Position numbers and translations under genes: made by a program. Shown here piece after piece: positions 55,358 to 64,000 of a stretch of 64,000 nucleotides of DNA. The notes below the pieces were generated by a model that saw only the letters and a program-made list of their open reading frames with translations, was not told the DNA's origin and ran no database searches. Positions within the stretch are counted from its first letter, which is position 1. Every line of letters starts with the position of its first letter. Source of the stretch: Thiohalomonas denitrificans (GTDB lineage: Bacteria > Pseudomonadota > Gammaproteobacteria > Thiohalomonadales > Thiohalomonadaceae); NCBI RefSeq assembly GCF_016841685.1, contig NZ_JAENYR010000012.1, positions 1-64,000 on the forward strand. The letters are read 5' to 3'.

Positions 55358-56320
55358 CTATTTGCTCCCGCCCCACCGATGCTGCCAGACCAGGCTGCCC
55401 ACATCGAAGGTGGTCCCAGCGCGTGTCGAGACGCTAGTGTTTCCCTGGAGTCGGATCGAGTTCTTCGCATTGACGGGAAATGAAAAAGTGGCCCCGATTC
55501 GGGAGTTGCGGGGGCCCACGAGCCGGGTGGATTCACCATTGCTGGTCGAGTTGACCTCGCCGCCCTCGTAATAGGTCCCTCCGAGGGACGCCCACATGCC
55601 TGACGGGAAATCGTGGATGGCGTGGAGCTGGAGGGCGTAGATGGGTTCCTGTTCACGGGTGCCGTCGCCGAGAAACTCGTTATTGTCGGTAAAGAAGCTC
55701 GCCGCCAGCGAGGCGTCGAAGGTCCACGGCCGCAGGGTTTTCGACAGGGCCACTTCGCTGCGCAGGGTCCAGCGGTTGGTGCCTATGTTGACGAGTCTCT
55801 CCTTGTCGTACTGGCCGAGTGGCGACCTCAGCAGAAAGGAGACAGCGACGCTCAGATTCTGTTGGTAGTCGGCGAATTCCGCAGGTGACACGGCGGGTGC
55901 CCCGTAGAGGTTGAGCGAGAATCCCAACGCCGGATCCGCCGGCCCGGAGACCTCCCTCTCGCCGGGTTGTCCGGCCAGTAGGCCGCTGGCGGATAGCCGT
56001 GCGTAGGGCACCAGGAGTTTGAGCCGGGCGGATCGGCCGGCTACATCCAATGCCTGGAGGTATCCAACGAAGCCTGCATGGACCTTTGCGTCCGCATTTT
56101 CCAGACGCACGGCCGGGTCCGCGAGAATGCCACCCTCGGAGTAGGAGTAGCCGGTGAGCAGGAACCGGGTGCCCACCGGCAGGTTGGCATAGGACCTCGG
56201 CTCCAGCTCCTGAGCCTGCAGGGCTGATGCGGTCATGGCAGCCAAGAGCAGGAGAGCGGGCTTTAGCATCCCTCTCCGGACAGCGGCTGTCACTCGTACC
56301 GGGAGAATCTCCATATTCAT
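55358..56320 (-). CDS. MetA-pathway-like outer-membrane transporter family protein
   Basis: 320 residues. Signal peptide near MLKPALLLLAAMTASALQAQ, then a barrel-like sequence with alternating polar/aromatic strands (RFLLTGYSYSEGGIL, WTLRSEVALSKTLRPW, GMWASLGGTYYEGGEVN) and a late DVGSLVWQHRW. The RIGATFSFPVNAKNSIRLQ segment is typical of the PF13557 phenol MetA-pathway family. The start at 56320 is uncertain; ATG at 56269 begins directly at the signal peptide. Role likely outer-membrane uptake, substrate unknown. Confidence 0.8.
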   Translation of the reverse strand: MNMEILPVRVTAAVRRGMLKPALLLLAAMTASALQAQELEPRSYANLPVGTRFLLTGYSYSEGGILADPAVRLENADAKVHAGFVGYLQALDVAGRSARLKLLVPYARLSASGLLAGQPGEREVSGPADPALGFSLNLYGAPAVSPAEFADYQQNLSVAVSFLLRSPLGQYDKERLVNIGTNRWTLRSEVALSKTLRPWTFDASLAASFFTDNNEFLGDGTREQEPIYALQLHAIHDFPSGMWASLGGTYYEGGEVNSTSNGESTRLVGPRNSRIGATFSFPVNAKNSIRLQGNTSVSTRAGTTFDVGSLVWQHRWGGSK

Positions 56321-56342
56321 TGGTGTCGCAACGCCTTTCCTC

Positions 56343-56984
56343 TCAATGGCCGGTCAGCGAGATGAGCCCCAGCTGGGCCAATCCATCGAGAACCAGTTGC
56401 ACGGCGAGGGCCGCCAGCAGCACGCCGAATATCGCCTCGGTCACCGCCAGGCGGGAGACGTCCAGGTGCCTGGCGATTTTTTCGATGTTGCGGAAGACCA
56501 GGAAGTCGATCGCCCCGACCAGTAGCACCAGGCCGACGACAAGCGCAGCCATCAGCAATGAACGGATATCGCTCGAGATCGTCACCAGCGCCGCGATGCC
56601 CGCCGGGTTGAGCATGTAGGGAACGGCCAGCGGATAGACCGCGGTCTGCATGGGGTCACGATCAGCGGTCTGTTCATGATGGGTGGTCTTGCCGGGACTC
56701 ATGAGCATGTGTAGCGCCAGTAGCAGCAGCACGATGCCGCCGGCGATATTCGCCGCGCCGGGGGTGAAGTGTAAAAGCCGCATGAGAAGCCACCCCAGTG
56801 CGACTAGAAACAGGGCGGTTCCGACCGCCACCCGTACCATGCGGTTCGCGGCACGCCGCTTGGTGTCCGGGTCCATTCCCTGGGTCAGTTCGAGAAACGG
56901 GACCATGGCGATCTTGGGGCCCATGCCGATGAGCAGCAGTAGGAAAAAGTCGAGGGCCTGAGAGAGAGGGCTTCCGTTTCCCAT
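56343..56984 (-). CDS. MarC family membrane protein
   Basis: 213 residues, six hydrophobic segments (LSQALDFFLLLLIGMGPKIA, VGTALFLVALGWLLM, IAGGIVLLLLALHMLMSP, PAGIAALVTI, LLMAALVVGLVLLVGAIDF and the last, VLLAALAVQLVLDGL). The conserved VYPLAVPYMLNPAGI region fits MarC. Function unsettled. ATG at 56984 starts just before the first helix; a GTG at 57014 would extend it by 10. It lies 22 bases upstream of the MetA-like gene, likely one operon. Confidence 0.87.
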   Translation of the reverse strand: MGNGSPLSQALDFFLLLLIGMGPKIAMVPFLELTQGMDPDTKRRAANRMVRVAVGTALFLVALGWLLMRLLHFTPGAANIAGGIVLLLLALHMLMSPGKTTHHEQTADRDPMQTAVYPLAVPYMLNPAGIAALVTISSDIRSLLMAALVVGLVLLVGAIDFLVFRNIEKIARHLDVSRLAVTEAIFGVLLAALAVQLVLDGLAQLGLISLTGH

Positions 56985-57070
56985 GGAGAATCGCCTCTTC
57001 AGCAAATAGAACACTCCTAGTAACTACTCGCCCAGGTTCATTCTCAATACCCCGCACGTACGGATCATTC

Positions 57071-57135
57071 GTCATCCCCGCGAAGGCGGGGATCCAGTTT
57101 GCACTGTCCTGGATTCCCGCCTTCGCGGGAATGAC
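57071..57135. repeat. dRS3-like palindrome pair, second copy
   Basis: CGTCATCCCCGCGAAGGCGG and, about 30 bases on, GGATTCCCGCCTTCGCGGGA with ATGAC. Same layout as 49331-49407 with a shorter middle. The surrounding gap (56985-57389) has no supported gene. Confidence 0.8.
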
Positions 57136-57389
57136 AGGGGTGGTGAGCAGTTACCACTCCTTGTAAATAGAATAGGCCGGGTTTTCGTTTGACAGGGAGG
57201 CAGGTGAAAATCGGGTTTTGGCCGAAGGCCGGCCTCCGGCGAAGCGGGCTGTCGGTGGGCAAGAATTCGGGGCCACTGGGTGGACGTCCGTGCCGCGATT
57301 GTCTCCGGTTTTAATCGCCCGAGGCGGGGGGCTACCTGTCGGGGGACCGGCGGCCGGGAAAGGCCACCGGTCTCGAAACGGCACAGCAG

Positions 57390-59732
57390 TTATTCCCGCG
57401 CCATCATCGCCTGTGCCTCCTTCTCCAGGTCGCGGACGCGTTCGCGGCCCAACTGGACGATAACCTGCTTGATGGTCCCACCGCTGAACTCGAACGGGGG
57501 CCGGTAGTCGCTGGCGACCGCCTGGCCGCTATCGCGGCCCACCGCCAGCCCTTCGCCGACCAGGGAGAAGTAGGCCGGTTGGGTCTTGATGTCGATGTGG
57601 CCCACCACCGCATCGTCGACGAGCAGCTCCAGCCGGCCGGTGGGGCTGGGTCCGTCAAACCCCTGCCGTTCGAAACGCGCCGCCAGCGAATGCCGTCCGG
57701 CGGGAACGCTGCGGTCGGAGCTGACCTTTTGCTCGATCTCGCCGAGCCAGTTGTAAACGTAGTGGAGTCGGCCCTCCTTGATGAACAGCGAGTGGCCGCC
57801 GAAGCGTCCGCCCTGGGCGAACAGTACCCCTTCGGCCCTTTTTTCGCCGATGGTCACTTCCGCGGCGACGCTGTAGGAGCGGCCATGGGTCTTGGCGGCG
57901 ACGTGTTCCGGCACATCGGCGCAGCCGGGGTAGTAGAAGTAGACATCCCGCTCCTCGGCCGGCTGGGGCCGGGGCGTCATCAGCACCTCCGGCGGCGTAC
58001 GGTCGTCCAGCGGCAGGCCGTTGTAGCGCCCGGCAAGCATAAACCAGAGCTGTTTCGCCTGTTCCAGCTTGTCCGGGTGCCGGTCGGCCAAGTCGTGAAC
58101 CTGCGTGCGATCCTTATCCAGGTGGAACAGCTCCCAGCGGTCCGCGGGGAAGTGCCCCCAGCCCGAGACTGCCGGATGAACTGTAGCGGCATGCCAGCCG
58201 TCGTACCACACCCCGCGGGTACCGAGCATGCCGTAGAACTGATACTGCTTGTGGGTCGGCGCCGATGCATCGTCGAAGGTGTGTCGGAAGCTTACCCCCT
58301 CCAGAGGGCTCTGGGTGTAGCCCTTGATGGTCTCCGGCGGCTCGACGCCCAGACACTCGTAGAGGGTAGGGACGATGTCGATGGCATGGCAGTACTGATG
58401 GCGGATTTCGCCACGCGCCTTGATGCCCTTCGGCCAGGTCACGATCAGGGGGTCGGAGGTGCCGCCCTCATGGCCCGAGTAACGCTTGTACATCTTGAAC
58501 GGCGTACAGAAGGCCGCTGCCCAGGCGTTGGGGTAGTGGTTGTAGGTTTCGGGCGAGCCCAGCACGTCGAGGTACTTCATGTTCTCCTCGAGGCTGTCGG
58601 GGATGCCGTTGAAGAATTTGTTCTCGTTGACCGAGCCGTGGGGGCCGCCCTCGCCGCTGGCGCCGTTGTCGCTCACCACCACGACGATGGTGTTATCGAG
58701 CTGGCCCGATTCCTCCAGGTAATCGAGCAGACGGCCGATGTGGTGATCGCAGTGGGAGACGAAGCCGGCGTATACCTCGGCCATGCGGGAGAAGAGTTTT
58801 TTCTGATCATCATTCAGCGAATCCCACATGGGCAATTTGTCACCCTCCGGCCACGGCTTGCCCTCAGCGCTGGTCTCGCCGACGTAGGGGTTGAGGGGCG
58901 ACAGCTCGGTCCCCTCCGGCAGCAGGCCCATCTCGATCTGACGCTTCAGGGTCTCTCTCCGATACCAGTCCCAGCCCTGGTCGAACCAGCCCTTGTACTT
59001 GTCCGCCCACTCTTTCGGCACCTGGTGCGGTGCATGGGCGGCGCCGGGGCAGAAGTACATCATCCACGGCTTTTGCGGAGCTATGGTCTTGGCGTCGCGG
59101 ATGTACTGCAGCGCCTTGTCCGCGAAGTCTTCCGAGACGTGGTATCCCGCTTCGGGACGCGGGGTAGGCGGCGCCGGCTGGTTATCTTGCATCAGGTCGG
59201 GGTAGTACTGGTCGGTCTCGCCGCCCAGAAAGCCGTAGTAGCGCTCGAAGCCGCGCCCCAGCGGCCACTGCTCCTTGCCCGCGGCCATGTGGGTTTCTTC
59301 GCTGGGGGTCAGGTGCCACTTGCCGACGCTGTAGGTGTTGTAGCCCTTACCGACCAGCGCCTCGGAGATGAGGCCGTTTTCGAAGGGAATGCGCCCGTTG
59401 GAGCCGGGGAAACCCGCTGAAGCCTCGGTGATGCACCCCATGCCGTTGGAGGTGGCATTGCGTCCGGTCAGCAGACAGGAGCGGGTCGGAGAGCAGAGTG
59501 CCGTGGTGTGAAAGTTGGTGTAGCGCAGGCCCATGTTGGCGAGCCGGGACATGTTAGGCGTCTCAATCATCCCCCCGTAGCAGTCGAAGGCGCCGAAACC
59601 CACGTCGTCCCAGACAATATAGAGAACGTTGGGCGCGCCTTCCGGTGCATTGGGCGGCTCGTAGGGTGTCCAGTCGGGTTTGGCATCACGAATATCGAGG
59701 GCTATGCGTCCGTTGAAGTGCTTTTTGGCCAT
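57390..59732 (-). CDS. Cys-type arylsulfatase, 780 residues (second)
   Basis: Active site C80-S-P-T-R84 in TTALCSPTRSCLLTG, metal-binding WDDVGFGAFDCYGG, histidines in KWHLTPSEETH and the DNGAS acidic motif. Residues ~590-780 form a separate C-terminal beta-rich domain. No signal peptide. It is highly similar, end to end, to the gene at 59922, clearly a tandem duplicate. A ribosome site (AAGGAGA) precedes the ATG. The substrate may be an aryl or alkyl sulfate; unproven. Confidence 0.92.
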   Translation of the reverse strand: MAKKHFNGRIALDIRDAKPDWTPYEPPNAPEGAPNVLYIVWDDVGFGAFDCYGGMIETPNMSRLANMGLRYTNFHTTALCSPTRSCLLTGRNATSNGMGCITEASAGFPGSNGRIPFENGLISEALVGKGYNTYSVGKWHLTPSEETHMAAGKEQWPLGRGFERYYGFLGGETDQYYPDLMQDNQPAPPTPRPEAGYHVSEDFADKALQYIRDAKTIAPQKPWMMYFCPGAAHAPHQVPKEWADKYKGWFDQGWDWYRRETLKRQIEMGLLPEGTELSPLNPYVGETSAEGKPWPEGDKLPMWDSLNDDQKKLFSRMAEVYAGFVSHCDHHIGRLLDYLEESGQLDNTIVVVVSDNGASGEGGPHGSVNENKFFNGIPDSLEENMKYLDVLGSPETYNHYPNAWAAAFCTPFKMYKRYSGHEGGTSDPLIVTWPKGIKARGEIRHQYCHAIDIVPTLYECLGVEPPETIKGYTQSPLEGVSFRHTFDDASAPTHKQYQFYGMLGTRGVWYDGWHAATVHPAVSGWGHFPADRWELFHLDKDRTQVHDLADRHPDKLEQAKQLWFMLAGRYNGLPLDDRTPPEVLMTPRPQPAEERDVYFYYPGCADVPEHVAAKTHGRSYSVAAEVTIGEKRAEGVLFAQGGRFGGHSLFIKEGRLHYVYNWLGEIEQKVSSDRSVPAGRHSLAARFERQGFDGPSPTGRLELLVDDAVVGHIDIKTQPAYFSLVGEGLAVGRDSGQAVASDYRPPFEFSGGTIKQVIVQLGRERVRDLEKEAQAMMARE

Positions 59733-59779
59733 TTCCTGTCTCCTTCCTTGGATCCGTTGGATATATCTTTCGGCGCCGT

Positions 59780-59882
59780 TCCCCCTCCCTGCGGGAGGGG
59801 GTTAGGGGGAGGGCGATCATAGAGTTCGCGGCTATGAATGATCCCCCTCACCCTGGCCCTCTCCCGTGGGGAGAGGGGATGG
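59780..59882. repeat. CCCTCTCCC-type palindromic spacer
   Basis: CCCCCTCCCTGCGGGAGGGG is followed by GTTAGGGGGAGGG; then, after 40 bases, CCCCCTCACCCTGGCCCTCT and GGGGAGAGGGG. The inner and outer arms pair. It lies between the tandem sulfatases and matches another widespread bacterial spacer repeat. Confidence 0.8.
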
Positions 59883-59921
59883 CATCGGTATGGTATGCGG
59901 CACGCATGCCAACGATCGAGC

Positions 59922-62264
59922 CTAATCCCGCCGCCGGGCCACTTCCGCCTCCTTTTCCGGATCGTGGTGGGGTGTCCCCTTGAGGCTGACGGTCACTCGC
60001 TCGACGACACCGCCGCGGAACGTATCGGGCGATCGGTAATCGTCGGAGGCGGGCCGGCCGGTGTCGCGGCCCACGGTGATGACCCCCTCCAGGCCGAAGA
60101 ATCCGGGCTGGGTCTTGATCTCGTGGGAGGCCACCTCCTCTTCGTCGATAAAAAGCCGGGCCGGGCCGGCGGGACTGCTGTGCTCGTCCCGTTGCTGGAT
60201 CTCGAAGCTCACCCCGAGGGTGTGCTTGCCCTTCGTCAGCGGCCTGTCCGAACGCAGTTTCTGCTGCAACTCGCCCAGCCAGTTGTAGACGTAATGGAGA
60301 TAGCCGTCCTTCAGATAGAGCGTGTGCCCGCCGATGTGACTGCCCTGCGCGAAGATGACCCCGTCGGGCTGGTCCTGCTCGATGTTGACTTGAGCGGCGA
60401 TGTCGTAGGAGCGTTGGACCGTACTGGCACCCACGCCCTGCGGCACCGGCTCTGTTTGCGGGTAGTAGATATACTGGTCGCGCGGCTTGCCCGGCTGAGG
60501 CCGTTGCTCAGTAAGCACCTCGACCGCGACGCGGTCGTCAAGCGGTAGCGCCTGGTGCTTGCCGGCGAGCATTGCCCAGATGTTCTTCATCTCTTCGAGC
60601 TTCTCAGGATACTGGCCGGACAGGTCCTTTGTCTGGTTTCGGTCCTCCTCCATGTTGAACAGTTCCCAACGGTCTCGGTCGAAGCCGCCCCATCCGCTTG
60701 TGGCCGGATGCACCGTGGCGGCGTGCCAGCCGTCGTACCAGACTCCTCGGGTACCGAGCATGCTGTAGAGCTGGGCCACCTTCTTGGTCGGTGCGTTGGC
60801 GTTATCGAAGGTATGGGCGAAGCTGGCCCCTTCGATCTCCGACTGGGTATAGCCGTGCACCACGTCCGGAGGGTCTATCCCTAAGCACTCATAGAGCGTC
60901 GGGACGATGTCGATGGCGTGGGTGTACTGATGACGGATCTCGCCCCGGGCCTTGATGCCATTGGGCCAGGCCACCATGAGCGGGTCGGCGGTGCCACCCT
61001 CGTAATTGGCGTAGCGTTTGTACATCTTGAACGGCGTGCAGAAGGCCTGTGCCCAGGCATTGGGGTAGTGGTTGTAGCTCCTGGGAGACCCCAGATCGTC
61101 GAGATGCTTGAGGTTCTCCTCGACGCTGTCGATGATGCCGTTGAAGAACTTCATCTCGTTGACCGTGCCGTTGGGTCCGCCCTCGCCGCTGGCGCCGTTG
61201 TCGCTGGTCACCACGATGATGGTGTTGTCGAGCTGCCCGGTCTCTTCCAGATGGTCCAATAGGCGACCGATCTGATGGTCGCAGTGGGAGACGAAACCGG
61301 CGTAGACCTCCGCCATGCGGGAGAAGAGCTTCTTCTCGTCGTCGCTCAGCGAATCCCAGGGCCGGACCAGGTCCTGCTCGGGCCACGGTTCGCCATTCGG
61401 CCCTTTGGCATCGGCATAGGGGTTGAGGGGCGGCAGTTCGGTACCCTCCGGGATGAGGCCCATGTCGATCTGGCGCTTGAGCGCCTCTTCCCGGTACTGC
61501 TCGTAGCCCATATCAAACTTGCCCTTGTACTTGTCTGCCCACTCCTTGGGCACGTGGTGCGGCGCATGGGCGGCGCCGGGCGAAAAGTACATGAACCAGG
61601 GCTTGCCGGGCGCCACGGCATCGGCGTCGCGGATGTACTGCAGCGCCTTGTCGGTGATGTCCTTGGAGAAGTGGTAACCCTCCTCGGGCAGGTAGGGCTG
61701 GTCGACGGACTGATTGTCCTGGATGAGCAGCGGATACCACTGATTGGTCTCACCGCCCAGGAAGCCGTAGAAACGCTCGAAGCCGCGTCCCAGCGGCCAC
61801 TGCCGGCGCGATCCGGCCGCGTGATTGTCATAATCGGGGGTCAGATGCCACTTGCCGACGTGGTAGGTGCTGTAGCCCTCGTCCACCAGCACCTCCGGAA
61901 TCATCGCGTTCTCAAACGGAACGCGACCGTTGGAGCCGGGATAGCCGGTGGCGAACTCCGAAATGCACGCCATGCCGTTGGAGGTGGCGTTGCGCCCGGT
62001 TAGCAGACAGGAACGCGTCGGCGAACAGAGGGCAGTGGTGTGGAAGTTGGTGTAACGCAGCCCCATGTTGGCGACGCGCGACATGTTCGGCGTCTCGATG
62101 TTGCCGCCGTAGCAGTCGAAGGCTCCAAACCCAACATCATCCCAGACGATATAGAGCACATTGGGGGCGCCCTCTTTCGCCTCCGGCGGCTTGTAGGGCT
62201 CCCAGTCCGGCTTCGCATTGCGCACGTCCAGTGCGATGCGTCCGTTGAAACGTTTCCTGGCCAT
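59922..62264 (-). CDS. Cys-type arylsulfatase, 780 residues (third)
   Basis: Same architecture and length as the gene at 57390. Active site C80-S-P-T-R84, metal motif WDDVGFGAFDCYGG, KWHLTPDYDNH, and a C-terminal domain after residue ~590 (KGKHTLGVSFEIQQ and following). The differences from its neighbour are spread along the protein, so the duplication is not recent. No signal peptide. Its ATG follows GGAGAG. It is first in the tandem pair (transcription runs leftward). Confidence 0.92.
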   Translation of the reverse strand: MARKRFNGRIALDVRNAKPDWEPYKPPEAKEGAPNVLYIVWDDVGFGAFDCYGGNIETPNMSRVANMGLRYTNFHTTALCSPTRSCLLTGRNATSNGMACISEFATGYPGSNGRVPFENAMIPEVLVDEGYSTYHVGKWHLTPDYDNHAAGSRRQWPLGRGFERFYGFLGGETNQWYPLLIQDNQSVDQPYLPEEGYHFSKDITDKALQYIRDADAVAPGKPWFMYFSPGAAHAPHHVPKEWADKYKGKFDMGYEQYREEALKRQIDMGLIPEGTELPPLNPYADAKGPNGEPWPEQDLVRPWDSLSDDEKKLFSRMAEVYAGFVSHCDHQIGRLLDHLEETGQLDNTIIVVTSDNGASGEGGPNGTVNEMKFFNGIIDSVEENLKHLDDLGSPRSYNHYPNAWAQAFCTPFKMYKRYANYEGGTADPLMVAWPNGIKARGEIRHQYTHAIDIVPTLYECLGIDPPDVVHGYTQSEIEGASFAHTFDNANAPTKKVAQLYSMLGTRGVWYDGWHAATVHPATSGWGGFDRDRWELFNMEEDRNQTKDLSGQYPEKLEEMKNIWAMLAGKHQALPLDDRVAVEVLTEQRPQPGKPRDQYIYYPQTEPVPQGVGASTVQRSYDIAAQVNIEQDQPDGVIFAQGSHIGGHTLYLKDGYLHYVYNWLGELQQKLRSDRPLTKGKHTLGVSFEIQQRDEHSSPAGPARLFIDEEEVASHEIKTQPGFFGLEGVITVGRDTGRPASDDYRSPDTFRGGVVERVTVSLKGTPHHDPEKEAEVARRRD

Positions 62265-62708
62265 GTGTCATCTCTCCTTGGCTTGTCCTTTACAACCCGC
62301 CCCTTGAAAATGCCCCTGCCGTCGCCCCGCTTCCGTGCTCGCGGCAGACATGCGGATTTTTGCAGAGTGTAGGCGGGGAACTCAAAAACGGCGTCGGTTA
62401 TTTTACGGATGTCCCGCAATGCCCCGGCACCGACGAGAAGTCGGACCAGGCTCGAATGAAAAGGACACTGCTTCGCCCAGGCTCGGGAGCAGAAGGGAAC
62501 AGGCGAATAGCAAATTCGGGAGACGGGGAGTTGTGGCAGGTCTGCAGTCGAATCGTCTATGTCCTGCTCAAACGTCCCTGCTTCGCGGTTGACCAGCCAA
62601 ACCATCGGCTGTGGTGCCAGAGAAAGGGGTTACCGTTGCTTGGCAGAAACGTCTTCGAGCCGGCCGTCAGGGAGTGTTCGGAATGACGAACGCTCCCACC
62701 CTCAAACA
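62265..62708. other. 444-base spacer, no supported gene
   Basis: Overlapping short ORFs on both strands do not look like proteins. The part near 62280 must contain the promoter of the sulfatase pair. No clear hairpin or repeat-family copy is seen. Confidence 0.5.
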
Positions 62709-63038
62709 TCAATCAGTGTCGGAGGATTTTTCGAGACGTTTGATAAACACGCCCATCTCTTTGGCGGCCTGAATGTCCCCCTTCTGTTCAGCCACTTTGA
62801 TGCCCTGTGCGAAGCTGCGGATCGCTTCATCAGTGCGAGCCGATTGCATGTAAGCGCGCCCCAGGAGCTTCCAGGCGGCGGAATATTCGGGGTCTTGATC
62901 TATTGCGTTTTCCAGGTGTTCGGCCGCTTTTTGGAAATCTTTTGACGTGAGGTAAGCCTTGCCGAGTCCAAAACGAAGCATCGGACTGTCCTGGCCGTTG
63001 CCAAGCATACGTTCGAGGTTCTCGATAACTGTCGACAC
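62709..63038 (-). CDS. Small TPR-repeat protein
   Basis: 109 residues, two to three tetratricopeptide repeats (LRFGLGKAYLTSKDFQKAAE, AWKLLGRAYMQSARTDEAIR) and a helical tail ending KRLEKSSDTD. No signal peptide, so probably cytoplasmic. TPRs mediate protein contacts. The gene starts 66 bases after the methyltransferase stop on the same strand. Confidence 0.85.
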   Translation of the reverse strand: MSTVIENLERMLGNGQDSPMLRFGLGKAYLTSKDFQKAAEHLENAIDQDPEYSAAWKLLGRAYMQSARTDEAIRSFAQGIKVAEQKGDIQAAKEMGVFIKRLEKSSDTD

Positions 63039-63104
63039 TGTCTCGTCCTCCCAAGCAGTCAGAAAAAAGAATAATACAGGCTGCGTTCGCTGCCGCTTAT
63101 TCGC

Positions 63105-63692
63105 CTACTCTGGAGTGTCGGGTGGTTTCAGGGCGACCAGCATGGCTTCGTCCCGAAAGCCTTCATCGAGCCGTCCGAGGCGGCCCTCTTCACGATAGGC
63201 AACTACCCGCAGATCTGAAAACAGTCGCAGAAGTTCGTTCGGAGCCAGACGGAAGGCGGCTCTCCCCGGGCCGGCTTCGCTCACCCGTTCCCTTGTATAG
63301 GTCTGATAGAACAGCAAGCCGCCGGGTTTCAGGGCCGCCGTCAGACGTGGTGCCAAGGAGCGCTCGAGATATCGGCTCACCACTATGACGTCGAATCGAT
63401 TCGCCGGAGGCGGTTCGGTCATGACGTCCCGGACGCTGGGATGGAGAGGAAGACCCTCTGTAACGGCCTGCAAGCGCTGAATGGCGACGGCGGAGATATC
63501 CCATGCGGATACCTGGAGACCTCGCTGCGCCAGAAATCGGGCATTCCCGCCCAACCCGCAGGCCAGATCCAGGGCCTCGCCCTTTTCCGGCAGGAGATGG
63601 GCGAAATCGTTCAAAACACGCGCAGGGGCCGCGTCCGCGGCATCGGCATCGCGATAGCGAGCGTCCCACTTGGCGCGGGGATCTTCGGTCAT
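63105..63692 (-). CDS. Class I SAM-dependent methyltransferase
   Basis: 195 residues. KWDARYRDADAAD near the start, the SAM-binding ALDLACGLGGNARFLAQRG, and VSAWDISAVAI, with the FDVIVVSRYLERS acidic strand following. The pattern resembles the TehB/UbiE-like small methyltransferases; the substrate (thiol, tellurite or small molecule) cannot be told. It is upstream of the TPR gene and probably co-transcribed with it. Confidence 0.87.
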   Translation of the reverse strand: MTEDPRAKWDARYRDADAADAAPARVLNDFAHLLPEKGEALDLACGLGGNARFLAQRGLQVSAWDISAVAIQRLQAVTEGLPLHPSVRDVMTEPPPANRFDVIVVSRYLERSLAPRLTAALKPGGLLFYQTYTRERVSEAGPGRAAFRLAPNELLRLFSDLRVVAYREEGRLGRLDEGFRDEAMLVALKPPDTPE

Positions 63693-63775
63693 GATGGTTT
63701 AACCCACTGAGTCTCAGGTGTTGGGTATGGGGGAATATCGGGCTATTTGCAAGGGTGGTCAGCCACTGCGGGGAA

Positions 63776-64000
63776 TCAGAAGCCATAGACGGCATTGATT
63801 TGAAATGATGTGATGTGATCCCGCTCGACCAGTTCACCACGAAATTCCAGGTTCCGGTCGACATGAAATGCGGCACCCCCTCCAACCATCAGGCCGTCGT
63901 CATCACCAAAGTCGAAGCCCGCTCGTCCAAGGACACTCCATTGGGGGTTGATAGGGTAGGCCACACCGCCCGTAGTCCAGAGACCGCTGTAGGATCGGGA
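63776..64000 (-). CDS. Outer-membrane beta-barrel protein, C-terminal part
   Basis: The last ~75 residues of a gene that begins beyond the window. Alternating strands (WSVLGRAGFDFGDDDGLM, GGGAAFHVDRNLEFRGE) and a final FQINAVYGF with C-terminal phenylalanine, the barrel signature, fit the opacity/OmpA-like barrel type. The 5' end and signal peptide are not visible. Confidence 0.75.
   Translation of the reverse strand, partial: SRSYSGLWTTGGVAYPINPQWSVLGRAGFDFGDDDGLMVGGGAAFHVDRNLEFRGELVERDHITSFQINAVYGF

Noticed and set aside
57579-59420. Plus-strand ORF of 613 codons antisense to a sulfatase
   Set aside because: It is a shadow of the high-G+C sulfatase gene; its protein resembles none and has a biased composition.

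Overview
The window is a G+C-rich chromosomal segment of a gammaproteobacterium. The closest fit by gene content and protein style is the Chromatiales/Ectothiorhodospiraceae group of sulfur-metabolising bacteria; this is inferred from proteins such as DUF2288, DUF3775 and DUF6763, SlyD, PrlC and Gor, and from the order mnmG-rsmG-parA-parB-atpIBEFHAGDC-glmU-glmS. No species can be named from the sequence alone. Nothing here looks like a prophage, plasmid backbone, CRISPR array or intact transposon.

Layout. 0-24 kb holds scattered housekeeping and conserved genes: a B12-type radical SAM protein, a DUF4156 lipoprotein, a cold-shock protein with a long leader, a dGTPase, SlyD, a Clp1/Grc3-like polynucleotide kinase, exonuclease III, oligopeptidase A, SrkA, a membrane diguanylate cyclase, glutathione reductase, a gamma-carbonic anhydrase-like protein, two adjacent small RRM proteins with arginine-rich tails, AroE, an orphan Wzz-like protein, a phosphate transporter with its DUF47 partner, and tRNA-Asp. 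24-42 kb is the conserved block: a SpoIIIAA/Ycf45-like ATPase, mnmG, rsmG, parA, parB, the complete nine-gene atp operon with a good promoter and terminator, a second SlyD-like PPIase, glmU and glmS. The usual origin-side neighbours (dnaA, rpmH, yidC, mnmE) are absent and no oriC is visible.

42.6-64 kb is an accessory, envelope-oriented region with genes on both strands. It contains a DUF4239 membrane protein, a split 2TM potassium-channel gene, an HdeD-like/metallophosphoesterase fusion, a beta-barrel protein, DUF2254, a duplicated-domain periplasmic protein, a radical-SAM sulfatase maturase, three Cys-type sulfatases (one next to the maturase, two 780-residue near-twins in tandem), a stand-alone HdeD, a DUF202 protein, a MetA-like outer-membrane protein and MarC. 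Two broken genes lie among them: a frameshifted DUF1622 gene and an internally deleted copy of the periplasmic protein. The most coherent functional unit is maturase plus three formylglycine-type sulfatases, none with an evident signal peptide, embedded among membrane-stress genes. Its substrate is unknown.

The intergenic spaces are unusually rich in small repeats. They include a MITE-like family with ends GGAGCCTGTCC and two different cores (five copies), palindromes built on a GCAAAGACGC/CTCTGCGGTG vocabulary, a perfect 23-bp hairpin between mnmG and rsmG, nine tandem AGCAACT units between glmU and glmS, REP-like GGAGCGGC elements, and dRS3-like GTCATCCCCGC palindromes. Several of these touch or supply stop codons.
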